From: Diphasiastrum complanatum
Lineage: Eukaryota; Streptophyta; Lycopodiopsida; Lycopodiales; Lycopodiaceae
Length of the DNA: 64,000 bases
Assembly: GCA_029204225.1 (NCBI GenBank)
Contig: CM055099.1
Coordinates: 45,155,489-45,219,488 of the forward strand
Direction: 5' to 3'
The notes under the pieces are model-generated. The model was not told where the DNA came from. It did not search any database and saw only the letters and a list, made by a program, of their open reading frames with translations. Both the position numbers and the translations under genes were made by a program. Each line of letters begins with the position of its first letter. Positions within the stretch are counted from its first letter, which is position 1. Shown here in pieces: positions 45,269-59,907 of this stretch.

Positions 45269-45542
45269 TTCATCACCATCATTCAAAGATAAGGAACCAA
45301 TCCTATTCTTGATATGAAGCATTCTACTCTCCTCAGAAACAAGCACACTATGAAGCTTTTCTATACTAGGAAGTAGATCTTGAATAGCAAAGGTTTGAAA
45401 TAGATTAGAATACTCATGTCCTAATCCATTCAAAATGATTTGAACTAGCTCATTGTCTTGGATCTTATCACGTATAGAAGATAACTCTCTTTTCAAAGAT
45501 TTGATCCTAAGAACATAATCTTGGGCACTTTCATTACTTCTC
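45269..45542 (-). pseudogene. Element F, upstream half: gag central domain
   Basis: The minus-strand frame reads SNESAQDYVLRIKSLKRELS through VLVSEESRMLHI and ends SLNDGDE. That is exactly where the 30896 half takes up with a KAN...FPFKGK-type tail, so the two halves were one gag before B1 inserted. The gag N-terminus is absent; it is replaced by the foreign segment at 45543-45960. Confidence 0.82.
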
Positions 45543-45960
45543 TCCAATAGATTCATCTCCATCAACAAAACTAGCCAAGAATGCTAGTACAAATCCAACA
45601 TCAAAATGATGCAAACCAATGTAGCTAGTTTTACCATATCTTGACAATTTGCACACATCCACATGAAATTGCTCAAACATGAGATAGAAAAAGTGAAGTA
45701 GATTTGAACAACACTTCCTTGCTGCTCCTTTGACCTTTCTTGAGTCTTCAATAACTTGCAAAAATAGATCCATAACATCTTTGCCAATTGACTCTCCTTT
45801 GATGCTCTTGACTAGCTCCAAATTGCCAACTTCCCTTTTGCCTTGTTGAAGCCCTTTGAGATCAACCTCTTGATCATCACTTGACCATCAAAGTCATTGA
45901 AAAAGACTTGTTTTCTAGATACATTACTTGCATCCATTCTATGAAAACTATCATCCACTT
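45543..45960 (-). other. Coding-like segment of non-copia origin between integrase and gag sequence
   Basis: Two minus-strand frames (45960-45812 and 45821-45541) join into one coding-like stretch if a single lost base near 45818 is allowed for. They carry, for example, QVMIKRLISKGFNKAKGK and ESIGKDVMDLFLQVIEDS. The composition is that of a globular, helical protein and matches no gag, protease, integrase, RT or RNase H motif. To the left on the minus strand it abuts the integrase spacer text CVDGAMQ, and to the right the gag text RSNESAQ. It looks like a captured cellular coding fragment or a domain from another element. I do not recognise the source gene. Confidence 0.45.
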
Positions 45961-47030
45961 GCATGGCACCATCTACACAAGAATATTCACCAAAGCATGT
46001 GAGAAAAGCAAAATGAGTCACTTCCACTTGCTTACCCTTCTCATCATATGTGAGCCTTGAAGGCACTTGTATTTAACTTGATGTTCTCCTTGGCTTTTGA
46101 TTTTATTAAGGTCCATCATCATCACCATCTAAAGTAGTATCCTTTACATCAACATCAAGAATGTTAGATCCATCCACATCACCATCAATAATGCTTGAAG
46201 ATACTTTTGGAATGTTCCCCTCTTCAAAAATGACATCTCTACCAATAATCAACTTATTAGTAGAAGGAATGTAAACCTTGTAGGCTCTACTCACCTCACT
46301 ATATCCAACAAATATACTTTTCCTTGAAGATGGATCCTCCTTGGTCCTATCATCAAGAGTTATATTGACATAACATGTGCATCCAAAAGTTCTAAGGAAG
46401 TTGACACTCGGCCTCCTCTTGAATAGCATCTCAAAAGGTGTCCTTTCATCCAAAATAGCACTTCACCTATTGCACAAGAAATTAGCACACAATAAAGCTT
46501 GACAAAAATGGCTTATCAATGTTAGCACTTAACCTCATGACTTTGGCACTTTCACATAAAGTCCTATTCTTCTTCTTGGCCACTCCATTTTGTTGTGGGG
46601 TCCTTGGTGTTGTATACTCCCTCTTGATCCCATGCTCACTAACAAAAACCCTTAAACTTGGTAGATATGTACTCTCCACCATTGTTCCTTAAGCACTTGA
46701 TCCTTGTGGAAAATTGGTTCTCCCTTGCATTCTTAAACTTAACAAAGACATCATACACTTAATCTTTGCTCTTTAGTAGATAGATCCAACAAAATGTACT
46801 AAAATCATCAATGAAAGTTACATACATCTTAGCTCCACTATTGCTAATTGTAGTAATTCCATGAACATCTGAATGTAAATTTGAAAAGGCTTTCTAGATC
46901 TAGATGTAGATCTAGTATAAGGTAGTCTATGTGACTTTGACAAAGCACAAGACTCACAAACATAATTGATGCTACTTAAAGAACTTGAAACAACAAGTAC
47001 TTTGGTTCTTGATAGCAATCATTCATAAAA
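45961..47030 (-). pseudogene. copia integrase remnant (element G)
   Basis: In pieces on the minus strand: the second half of the HHCC finger (CESCALSKSHRLPYTRSTS, about 46960), a core fragment with TPRTPQQNGVA (near 46600; the catalytic Glu context reads VAKKKNRTL, so Glu is lost to Lys), the RRPSVNFLRTFGCTCYVNI region, and the spacer PSRLTYDEKGKQVEV. Its text is close to element A, so it is an older member of that family. Frameshifts and stops break it several times. Gag, protease, RT and RNase H are absent. Confidence 0.85.
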
Positions 47031-47615
47031 ATCACAATTCTATTGACTAGAAATCTCTGAAAAAGTGTAGAACGCAAAAGTCTCATCAATCTCATTAGCA
47101 AAATGATGATCCTTTTATGGATCAAGTACATCCACAAGTCTGGTACAGTCCAGCAGGTCTTCACACATGTGAAGAGTGCCACATCACTCAAATCTATCCA
47201 TTTGATCCATCCTTAATCCTTATCCAAAGTTGACCTTCTAGAATATGGCTAAATCCAAAGTGCTAGTCTCCTAGAATATAGGAATATTCCCTACAAAATA
47301 GGATGTAAGGAAAATGGTCAACTCTTATCTTCTAGAACTCTATACACACGTGTGAACATCCACTTGCCATGTGGGAGCATTTACTCATGCACATGCAAGG
47401 AAAAGCTAATTTCTAGCTGACTAGCCAACTTGACTAAAAACTAGTCATATCATGTTCACACTTAACTTGATTGATACAAAATCAAAATAGATATTCACAA
47501 GTATGAAAAGTACTTTCTTTCACATGTGGAAACAGGCTCCACATATGTGAAATCAGATCATAAACATTGTACTCATGATTGATCTTTATTTACAATAAAA
47601 AATGACAAGTGAGAA
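47031..47615. other. LTR-like sequence with repeated G-box-like palindromes
   Basis: No gene. It holds CTTCACACATGTGAAG (47159-47174, identical to 42708-42723), TACACACGTGTGAA (47343-47356) and TTTCACATGTGG near 47520. It could be a decayed LTR belonging to the integrase remnant or to element E; no termini are certain. Confidence 0.4.
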
Positions 47616-50045
47616 GTGACAATTTTCAACACTCCTCTGGGTAGCTCTTCATCTTCATCACTCAGTGAAGCTAGAGTCATTGACAATTTCAATATTTCTA
47701 ACATCTACATCTGGAAGTTAAAACTTAGAATGATGTTGATAGATAGAGATTTTTGGGATATAGTAGAAGGTGCAGACCTGAAACCAGAAGATGGTGATCA
47801 AGCAAAGGCATGGAGGATCAAAGATTAGAAGGCCTTAGCATGTATCACACTCAATCTGGCCGACTCCCAAATATCTCAGATTACCACGTGCAAAACCTCT
47901 AAGGAAGCATTGGACTTGTTATCAAGTCTCTATGAGACTCACGATGTAACCACCAAATTACATCTTAGAAGAAAGTTTTTTACTCTTAGCATGTCTGATT
48001 CTACTACCATCACTTCTCACATCAACAGCTTCAAGTCCTTGTTAGATCAGTTGTCAGTTGTAGGATGCTCTATTCATGATGATGATGCCATTATGACCTT
48101 GTTTTCTTCTCTTACAAAGTCGTATGAACACTTTTTCATGATGATCTCCACACAACTCGACCTCACTCTTCAAAAGGGGATCAATCATCTTCTTCAAGAA
48201 GAAATACAGAGAAAGAGTAGCAGCTTTTCCATCAAAGACAGATCCATGGCTCTATACACCAAGAAGAAAGACTATTCCAAGGGCAAGAATAAAGTGCAGT
48301 AGCAACAACAAAAGCTTCTCACTCAAGGTGATAATGGTGGATCATGCAAGAAGCTTTTCTATAGATATTGCAAAAGAGCTAATCACGACATCAAGGAGTG
48401 TCGTATCTGGATCTACAACGAGGCAAAAAAACAACAACAATAGCAATAGCCAGACTCCTCCAACGTGGTCGAATTCAAGAGTAGGATACACACTTGTTAA
48501 TGGCTTACAACAACAGCGAAGACTACAATAGCTGGTACCTATACAGCGACGCTACCCAACACATGACCTCTCGCAAAGCTTCAATAACGATCTATCCATT
48601 TGTGTTCCTAATGTCCTTCATGTTCCTCAGTTGTCAAAGAACCTGTTATCATTCTTTAAGATAACTTATGCGGGCTACACTGTTACTTTCTCATCTGAGC
48701 AGTTTACAATACTCGAGGTTCTACTCTGACTACATGCACTAGAGTCAAAAATCTTTATGTCCTCTCTAATTCAGCTGCATTAGCTAGTATCTCTAATGAA
48801 AATGTAAATGACAGTGTTGTTCTGTGCCATAGTCGATTTGGACACATGAATACAAGATCACTTTCTTATATGCGTTGTAATAATTTAGTTGATGGACTGA
48901 ATTTCTCTTTTTCATTAGATAGGAAATCTTTCTTTTGTAATTCATGCATCTAAGAGAAGCACTCTAGAAGCAAGTTTCCAAAATCACATTCCATCATAAC
49001 AAAGCATGTATTAGATCTTGTACATGGCGATCTTTGTGGTTCAATGCCAACTCCATCCTTAGGAGATGTAGTCTATTTTATCACTTTCATAGATGATTAT
49101 TCTAGATGGTCTATAGTCATGTTCATTAAGCACAAATCTGAAGACTTTGAATGCTTCAAGAGATTCAAGGCTATGGCCGAGACGCAAACATCTAGGAAAG
49201 TACAGGCACTCTGAACTGATGGTGGCGGCGAATACATCTCCAACGAGATGTATGACTACCTAGCTAAACATGGCATCAAAAGATAGTTCACTACTTCCTA
49301 TTCACCTCAACTAAACGAGATTGCAGAAAGGAAGAATCGAACTCTTCTTAACTCAGCCAGATCCATGCTACATCAAGCACACCTACCTGCGAAGTTCTGG
49401 GCAGAAGCTTCTGCCACAGCCTGTTACGTGCAGAATAGATCTAGCACCAAAGCCGTCATCAACAAGACTCATTATGAAGTTTGGCATGGACACAAGCCTG
49501 CTGTCAGCCATTCAAAAATATTTGGTAGTATATGTTTTGTTCACATTCCTAAACAGCTTAGGAAGAAGCTGGATTATAAGACAAATAAATGTATTTTCAT
49601 TGGCTATCCTGATGAACATGAAGCTTATAAAGTTTATGATCCATCCACCAATGTAGTATTTGTCTCTAGGGATGTAATATCTCAAGAACATACATACTAT
49701 GATTTCAAACAACCATCGATAAATGATGCTATGTCATTTCATCCTATTTTACGTAGCATGGATTCTTCCAACGTTGATGTTTCTTCTACAGAACCTGCAG
49801 CTAAAACTACAAAAGTCGAGCAGCCGACAGTTCCTGTCATCAGACCAAACCAAGCTAGCTCAAACAAATCTAGAGAAATTCAAGAAGAAGCATCATCGCA
49901 TCCTGGTCAACTAGACATCCGCAGATCCTCATGAACTCAGACAGTTCTTGAGAGGTATGAATCTCAATCATTGTAAACTTCATCAAAAGAATCAGAGAGC
50001 TTCGTCGAAGCATCTGATACCTGCAGGAATCACAAACTCAGACAA
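47616..50045 (+). pseudogene. Decayed copia element E: gag, zinc knuckle, integrase
   Basis: From about 47620 a gag of a different copia lineage (NISNIYIWKLKLRMMLIDRD, then KFFTLSMSDSTTITSHI) runs in one frame to 48300 with a stop at 47826-47828. Its zinc knuckle (YRYCKRANHDIKEC) has lost the first Cys. A decayed protease region follows. The integrase finger begins at CHSRFGHMN (about 48830). The core has VHGDLCG, TDGGGEYIS and NEIAERKNRT, with stops near 49212 and 49285. From 49365 a 189-codon frame covers the integrase C-terminus (CFVHIPKQLRKKLD, IFIGYPDEHEAYKVY). It ends before RT. The element is inactive and lacks RT and RNase H. Confidence 0.85.
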
Positions 50046-51490
50046 CCAATTTATTTGAAGAACATCTACAACGGGCTTCTGGCTGATCTCCAGCAAAGAG
50101 TAACCAATCCTATCATAATTTCAAGTTCAGATGTTAAGCTCAATAACTTGAAGTCATTAAAGACTTGGCCATCTTTAAGGACTTTCGCAAAATTGGCATT
50201 CAGAATAAGTCTGCAGAAATGCATTACTTTTGTGACAATCAGCAGAAATACTCTAAGTGTCGCACAGTCTGCAGAAATGAACTGTATTTTCAACAGTGTC
50301 ATCTTTTTCACATTTTCTCGAAATGCAAAACTAGCATAGTTCAATAGTTTAAACTATTTTTCCACAATTCAAGTTCAGCCATTTTAGGGCACCTTTGCTT
50401 TTTTCACAAAATCTCAAAGAGAGAGAGAAAAAAAAAATGCCAAAGGTCGTCTACTTTAAACGAGTAATGTTTCTAGTCACTTTCCAAATTTGCGAAGTGA
50501 GAGAAATCCACTTCCCTTATAAAGCGAAGTGAGAGAATTTGCAACACCCTCGTCCTTCAGCATTCCCTATGGGTTGACAGTGTACAGTTGTCACAAAAGC
50601 CATATACTTCCAAGTACAACGGCTCACCTAATTAGGTGACAATAATTTATTGTGATTAATACATGGATGAAATCTATAAATAGACCATCCAAGCACAAAT
50701 GATTGGTTGCTCCATCCATGAGATGCGTTATTTGGGCCTCCTAATTACGCCGTCAATTTTGATTGTAATTGCTATTTGTATTGTGCTTCTGTGTAATATA
50801 GAACCAGCATGTTTTTATATGTGTACAACGTAGATGAATGCTTGTTGTAATTGAATGCACTTTCATTGTTGTTTGATCTCACTTGTCTACTCACTCTGAT
50901 CAGAACACGGACGTCTACGACTCCTCTGTTTTTTATCAGACGATGGTTGTCTTTGACACCTGAGGAACTCACGATATCATACTGCTCTTCCATTATTTAA
51001 GAACTATATTTCACATTGAATCTAATTTCAATAGTACCACACAAAAACCATCTCTAATCTCTTCGATGGACTGTACTCTTGCCTTAGAATATGAATTAAT
51101 TTTAAGGATCCTGTTGGGCAATCAGAATGCATAAAGTTGTGATTATCTTTTAGCATAAGTTGTCTATTAGACTGTTTTTGCACCTAGCAGCCGATTAGAA
51201 CGGGAGAGCTGTTTCGCCATATTCCTGCTCTCTTCTCTGTTCTCGTTCTTCCTATCTCCCTTGCCCCATCAATGCATTTCAATGTTTTCAAAACCTGCTA
51301 AGTGCCATTCAATATTGAAGTCTCCAACTCCTGGAACATTGAGAAATCCTCCATCCGTATGGTCCTTGATGATCCTAGGGTAAGATATCCTAGAGAATAT
51401 CCATGATCTATTACCTTTTGATGTGCCATCTTTGAGAGCTTGTGAGGAGTGGCTATGGTGATTGTGTGATGTGATAAGCATACTGCACTA
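50046..51490. other. Interval between elements E and H, possible LTR
   Basis: No gene with recognisable motifs. A TATA-like CTATAAATAG lies at 50674-50683, and downstream text resembles an LTR R-U5 region, but I found no matching copy. 51269-51481 (minus) is an open frame without recognised domains. Confidence 0.4.
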
Positions 51491-51505
51491 GATTTTATCG
51501 GAATT

Positions 51506-52658
51506 TCAACTTAGCCATAGTACATCAGTTCCGTCAATTGTATGCTTAGAACTGTCTCCAAGTATAATAAATCTTGAATAATTCGTCTTCTTATACTCAT
51601 ACGATATTTGTTTCAAGGAAACAAAACATGAGGTGGCTCCTGAATCAGGAACTACCTTTTGAATTTGCGAATTTGATGAACAACATAAATCTTCAAAAAC
51701 ATATGCTGGTAAGTTTTTTGTCATCCTCTCTTCCGATGCTCTGGAACATTCTGCTTTGTCTTTGTAGAATCTAAAGGTTTGCTTCGATTATGCTCCTTCT
51801 TGTTCCTGGGATTTTGTTTATGACAATGAATACATTCAATCTTTGGATCTAGCCAACACTTGTCTTTTGTATGTCCTGATTTTTTGCATCTGTTGCAGAT
51901 CTTCTTTTCACCAGAATCTTTTTGCTGCTTTCTAGATTGTTGATCATTTGTCTTGGATTCGTCTGAACGATTTTGATACTTCTTAGACAACTCCCTCTTA
52001 GACTTAAACTTCTTTGAAGATTTATTCTTTTGAGTGAAAAGAGCTTTTTCAGAATCACCATTATCATCATAGTGTTCACGTGCTTCTACTTCCTCTTTGA
52101 CTCCATCTATCGCTTTTTGAAGTGTCATTGTCGAATCTTTTTCTAGTAAAGTTTGAGTTGTGTGAAATGACCTCAGTAGGGCGTGAAGAAAATAGCTAAG
52201 CTACTTTTCCTTTGAGATCGCATTCTTGGTGCTAGAATATTGCAAAGAAATAAACAAATCTTTTATCTTTCGTACGAATGTGGTCAGGTCTTTGCCGTCC
52301 CATTGTAGGTAAGTCAATTGGTCTTCCAAGAACATGACTTGATTACGAGATCGAGTCTCATTCCTGGTTCGTAGTTCTTCCCACAATTCTTTCGCATTTG
52401 AAGTCGATGAAACTGATCTAGCATTATGTTGTCATGCACTGGAGACGCAATAATTGCTATAGCTTTGTCATTTTTCTCCATCCATTCAAGAAGTTCCTTG
52501 CCAGGAGCAATTGGCTTATAATCTGATGGTTCTGCCCATTGCCAAAGACCTTCACCCTTTAGTACAAGTGAAGTTTTTAACTTCCAAACTAAATAGTTCG
52601 AACCTTTTGCATCCAAGATCGTACTGATCTTAGACTGAATGCTGCTGATCGAAGACAT
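51506..52658 (-). pseudogene. copia element H: gag and protease
   Basis: An ATG at 52658 (minus) opens MSSISSIQSKISTILDAKGS, followed by NYLVWKLKTSLVLKGEGLW, a gag of another copia lineage. A frame change near 52340-52390 leads into EDQLTYLQWDGKDLTTF. After another break, 52128-51721 carries an acidic linker, a KKFKSKRELSKKY basic stretch and an intact zinc knuckle CNRCKKSGHTKDKC. The protease starts in the next frame with DSGATS. Integrase, RT and RNase H were not found downstream. It is a truncated, frameshifted element. Confidence 0.85.
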
Positions 52659-52727
52659 ATTCCAATCTTTCGATTTGGCTATTGATGGATATAAGTTTGT
52701 CTGATTTCACTATATATCACTATATTT

Positions 52728-52739
52728 GCTCTGATTCCA
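52728..52739 (-). promoter_or_regulatory. Degenerate primer-binding site of element H
   Basis: GCTCTGATTCCA is the PBS complement GCTCTGATACCA with one substitution, 70 bp upstream of the gag ATG. Confidence 0.65.
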
Positions 52740-52740
52740 C

Positions 52741-53186
52741 TGTAGGAAAGGTTCTACGAATTCTTCCTCAGAGAACGCGATTAGAAGTTGAACAAATTAC
52801 ACCAATATCAACATTTTAATCATGTCTGAATATGATCTATGTACTAATAGAGTAGTTTTATTATGATTAAATTATGCGTGTATAAATATGGGTGCAAAAA
52901 CTAGAAATATATGTGCGAATGTGATAGACAACTAGATAATCTAATAAACAACTGAAACTTTGATCAAAAACAAATTTTTATAATTTCGAGTCTGAATCAA
53001 TATACATTTTTTGTTGCCTTGTGGTATCTCTCTTACGAAGAATATGTAAGTGCACAAGTGGCATAAGTAAATAAGTCAGTTTGAGTCTAAGTTTGAGCTT
53101 GAATATGAGAGTATCTTATTACTATAAGTGCACATGTATTTATATTGTTACAAGATAAGTCCTTTGGCCTTTTTCCTTCTATAACA
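52741..53186 (-). repeat. Probable 5' LTR of element H
   Basis: It begins TGTAGGAAAGG one base after the PBS. The outer end is uncertain; a terminus at ATAACA near 53186 would give about 446 bp. No second LTR was found to confirm it. Confidence 0.4.
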
Positions 53187-53649
53187 AAATCCATTCGTTT
53201 TGACGGTTGATATTCAACAACGTTCTGGTTTTTCAGAGTCAAAATATTCATGACTGATTCTCGAAATATTTTCGAATGATTCTCTGTTTATGACATATTT
53301 GCTGTTCTAGAAAAATTCACGACAATATTTTATTTGCAACAGTATCTTTGACAGTTTCTGCTCCACAACAATCTTCTTGATCTTTTGAGACAAATTCGAG
53401 AATATTTTGAGTTTGCGATAATTTTGAGCTTCAAGCTTCAAGTTTGAACAAGAAATTGCTTGCGACAATTTCACGACAAATTTGTTCGAGTTTTATGTTC
53501 AAGCTTCTCAATTTTGCGAATTGTTCAAGTTCGTATTTTGTAAACTATTTGAGTTTCCAGTTTCTTAACCTTTGTCAATTTGAGTACTATGCACTTTGTT
53601 GGTGGAACTGAGAGTTGTCTGTTGAGGTGTTCTACAGTGTTCACCTTAT
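53187..53649. other. Unassigned AT-rich interval
   Basis: It is rich in TTCGAG and GACAATTT phrases with no domain; nothing else is supported. Confidence 0.5.
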
Positions 53650-54230
53650 TGATGCTCTTGCTATCCACCTCCTCTGCTGTCCTTCTAGAAGTGAGCTCAC
53701 AACTACGCATGATGTTGTCAAAGATGCAGTGGCCGTAGTAGCCAGAGATGGAGGATTCCATGTCCTCATAGAGCAATCACATGTCCTTCTTTCTACCGCA
53801 TCTCACTCTTCTGACAAACGTGTTGACATTGTCCTCTCCCAAGATGGTCTTTGTGCTTTGGTGGTTGTCATTGTTGTTGTGATCCCACGCGTGTTGACGT
53901 ACAACCTCACTCTGCCTTCACACCAGGAGAAGCGGTAGGCTTGGCAGCACAAGAGAAGCAAAAAAAACTACTCTGACAGACACCCTATTGATGCTTTCAT
54001 TCCTCTGGCAATTGAGACTTATGGCTCTTTGAATTGATGCTTTGAAGAATTTCTTCGCGTGTGTTCTCATCGGGCGGCAGAGTGTCAAGGTATTCCAGGT
54101 TCTATTCTCATGGCTTCTTTCAAACAATGTATTTCCATTGCCCTACAACATCTTCAGGCCCTATCAATCCTGCAATGGGCGACGGTGGGTCTGCTACATC
54201 TCATCTCCTTTCATTAGCCGACTCAACAAC
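53650..54230 (+). pseudogene. C-terminal remnant of a probable non-LTR reverse-transcriptase element
   Basis: The frame at 53615-53938 contains THDVVKDAVAVVARDGGFHV and SSDKRVDIVLSQDGLCALV. After frameshifts and a stop, 53980-54230 continues with HPIDAFIPLAIETYG and ISIALQHLQALSILQ. From memory this order resembles the C-terminal part of LINE-like reverse-transcriptase proteins in mosses, lycophytes and ferns, downstream of the polymerase domain. The catalytic RT domain is not present in the window. The piece is broken by at least two frameshifts, so it is a dead 3' end, consistent with the 5' truncation usual for such elements. Confidence 0.5.
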
Positions 54231-57618
<3,388 letters not shown>

Positions 57619-58451
57619 TGTGAAAAATGCAAAAATAAGCTTGGTAGAGGCCAAAAATCATGTATATAGGATTATTACACATGCGTGGAGCCTGTTCCCA
57701 CGTGTGAAAATAGTGTACTTGTCATGTACCATAATCACATAGGTTGTACATATGATTGAATTCAAGTTCTAGTGGCTAAAAAGGCCAAAAACTAGTTTTC
57801 TAGATATATGACACATGGCATCAATCTATTGATTGCATGAGCCACATCCTTTGGTTAGGTGTCATATCCCATGAGTAGAGGACAGCTCACATGTGTGGAA
57901 TAAGCTGAAGTAGGCGAATTTTGACTTCTAGAAGATTTCCAAGTAGATCTCCATATAGAAGGAAAATGGACCAAAAGTGCTCAAAATAGAAGGTTTTGTC
58001 CAAGTGTCAGTTTTGCATGATGAATCATCATATGACAAAGCACCTTCACACATGTGGGATCAGAGGGATGATCAGTACCACGAGCTCTCACTTATTGTAT
58101 ATATAGAGCCACATTTGGCCATAATCAGTGTGAGACACCAATCTTGGTTTTGGAAGCAATTTTGAGTGATTCTCTCCATTTGTCTACATTTGTCTTGATT
58201 GTTTTGAGGTTCTATCAATGTGTAATTGATTTTCAGGTTGGATTCCATACTCAGACAATGTTTCACACGTGTAAAACCAGAAAATACACCTACCTTCAAT
58301 TAATGATTGTTCTTGTTAGGATTTTGTGTCTAGAATTGATCTAGATTGATCTTAATCTCAAGTAGATTGATAGATCAAGTAATCTGACAACCAATCCCTC
58401 TTGAGGATCAGATTAGGATCCACTCTTGGTCCTTTTTGTACTTTTTGCACA
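57619..58451 (+). repeat. 5' LTR of element D (833 bp)
   Basis: TGTGAAAAATGC...ACTTTTTGCACA. The start is supported by the copy ending at 42467 and the end by the adjacent PBS. TATATATAGAGCC near 58098 is TATA-like. CCCACGTGTGAAAA (57698-57711) and TTCACACGTGTAAAA (58262-58276) belong to the shared palindrome group. Confidence 0.85.
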
Positions 58452-58464
58452 TGGTATCAGAGCC
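58452..58464 (+). promoter_or_regulatory. Primer-binding site of element D
   Basis: TGGTATCAGAGCC directly after the LTR. Confidence 0.93.
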
Positions 58465-59149
58465 TAGTACAAGAGGTTTTGTTGAAATTGATAGGATTAA
58501 TCCAAATCAAAGCCAAAATTAGCAGTTTTTTGGAAACTAGTCAAATTTTGTGTAGCGAGTTGGATTTGATAGCTATCCTCAAAATTTTTGGTCCAGATCT
58601 TGTTCTGGGATGTAGGAACCCTTTTCACACATGTTAGGCCGTACATCTCCAGTTTTGGCCGAGAAAATTCAAAAATTTGTACAATTTGACTCACACACCC
58701 AATTTGAGAGATTTTTAGTGCAAAATCAAGCATTTTCTATAGAGAATCTAATCCCTTAATTAGTTATTAGATTAGATCAGCCAAAAATTTAAAATTAAAG
58801 CTTGAACTAGGAGCATTAAATGATTTTCTTTGATTTTTTGAGTGCATGTTGAAGTTGAGAGAGATTTTGCCAAAATTCATAGATTAAGGAGTGATATGCA
58901 AGTTGAGAGGATAAAATCCATTGTACCATCACTCTAGATTTGTTCAAGAGTGATAGGGTCAAGTTTAGAAGCATCAATTTGCTAGAAAACATCCTTGGAT
59001 CTGTCCTCCAAGTGAAACCTTTGAGAGTTTCTAGTTGATATAGAGCATCTATGCAAATCTTTTGTAGAATTTGACATAGATTGGCTTCAATTGAGAGTTC
59101 TAGAAAAGAGATTGAGATCCAAGTCACATACTCAATTTGTTTGAGTGAT

Positions 59150-59889
59150 TGTTATTGAATTTCACACGTGTGGACTGTCCACTACATGTACTTGTGATCT
59201 CCTAAGGTGTGTAGATGCACCAAGATCAAGACTAGATTGAGACTCAAAATCTATCTTTGAATCTATGGCAAAAACACACTACTACATGCATTCAATCACT
59301 TCCAACTCTCACTCACATGTGTGGGAAGTATTCAAAAAATAAACTAAGTAAAACCAAGCTGCTCTCCTCGGGTAGAGAGAGAAAAAGCATCACGAGCTTT
59401 CGGGTAGAGAGAGAAAGCTAGAAATCCAATAACTCACAAAATCCATGGAATCACCAAATCAATTAGATCCAAAATGAGGAGTACAATGATACTAGTAGAT
59501 CCACGAGCTACCACTATGCTTAACTATGATTGGACCATATTTTGTCACCTCTTGATCCTATTGGATCATTGATCCATGCACCTCTTAATTCTATTGGACT
59601 ATATTCAAGCACACCTCAATTTCCTATTGGACCTCACAAGGTTCCACCTCTAAATACTATTGGACCTCTTGGAATTCATCAAACAAAAGCTTTACACTTG
59701 TCTACACTCTAATTGGCACGTGTTTAGCTTCTTACTCTATTTTGGCTCAATAGTGGCATTACAAGTGGAAATGCATAATTTGCCATCTATGCCAAATTTA
59801 TTCCTATCAACATCCTACACCTAGATGCTTGATGTAAAAAACATAAGACCCCTATATCTAACATAGATAGTCTTTTTCAATTCTTCACA
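59150..59889 (-). repeat. 3' LTR of B2 (740 bp)
   Basis: TGTTATTGAATTTCACACG...ATTCTTCACA, bounded on the inside by the purine-tract complement CTCCTCCTAAAA (59890-59901). It is homologous to the B1 LTRs but diverged. TTCACACGTGTGG lies at 59161-59173. CTCGG at 59367-59371 corresponds to the site used by the solo LTR in B1. Confidence 0.88.
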
Positions 59890-59907
59890 CTCCTCCTAAA
59901 AAACTAT

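Larger units (their letters stand above)
57619..59149 (+). mobile_element. 5' end of copia element D (LTR, PBS, leader), interrupted by B2
   Basis: It consists of an LTR at 57619-58451, a PBS and a leader of about 680 bp up to B2. No gag is reached; the remainder would lie to the right of B2, beyond the window. A fragment of the same LTR is at 42258-42467. Confidence 0.8.

Noticed and set aside
53650-53938. Host membrane protein (Val/Ile-rich end of the frame)
   Set aside because: The hydrophobic stretch VVVIVVVI is short and follows the RT-element-like text; a frameshifted relic explains it better.
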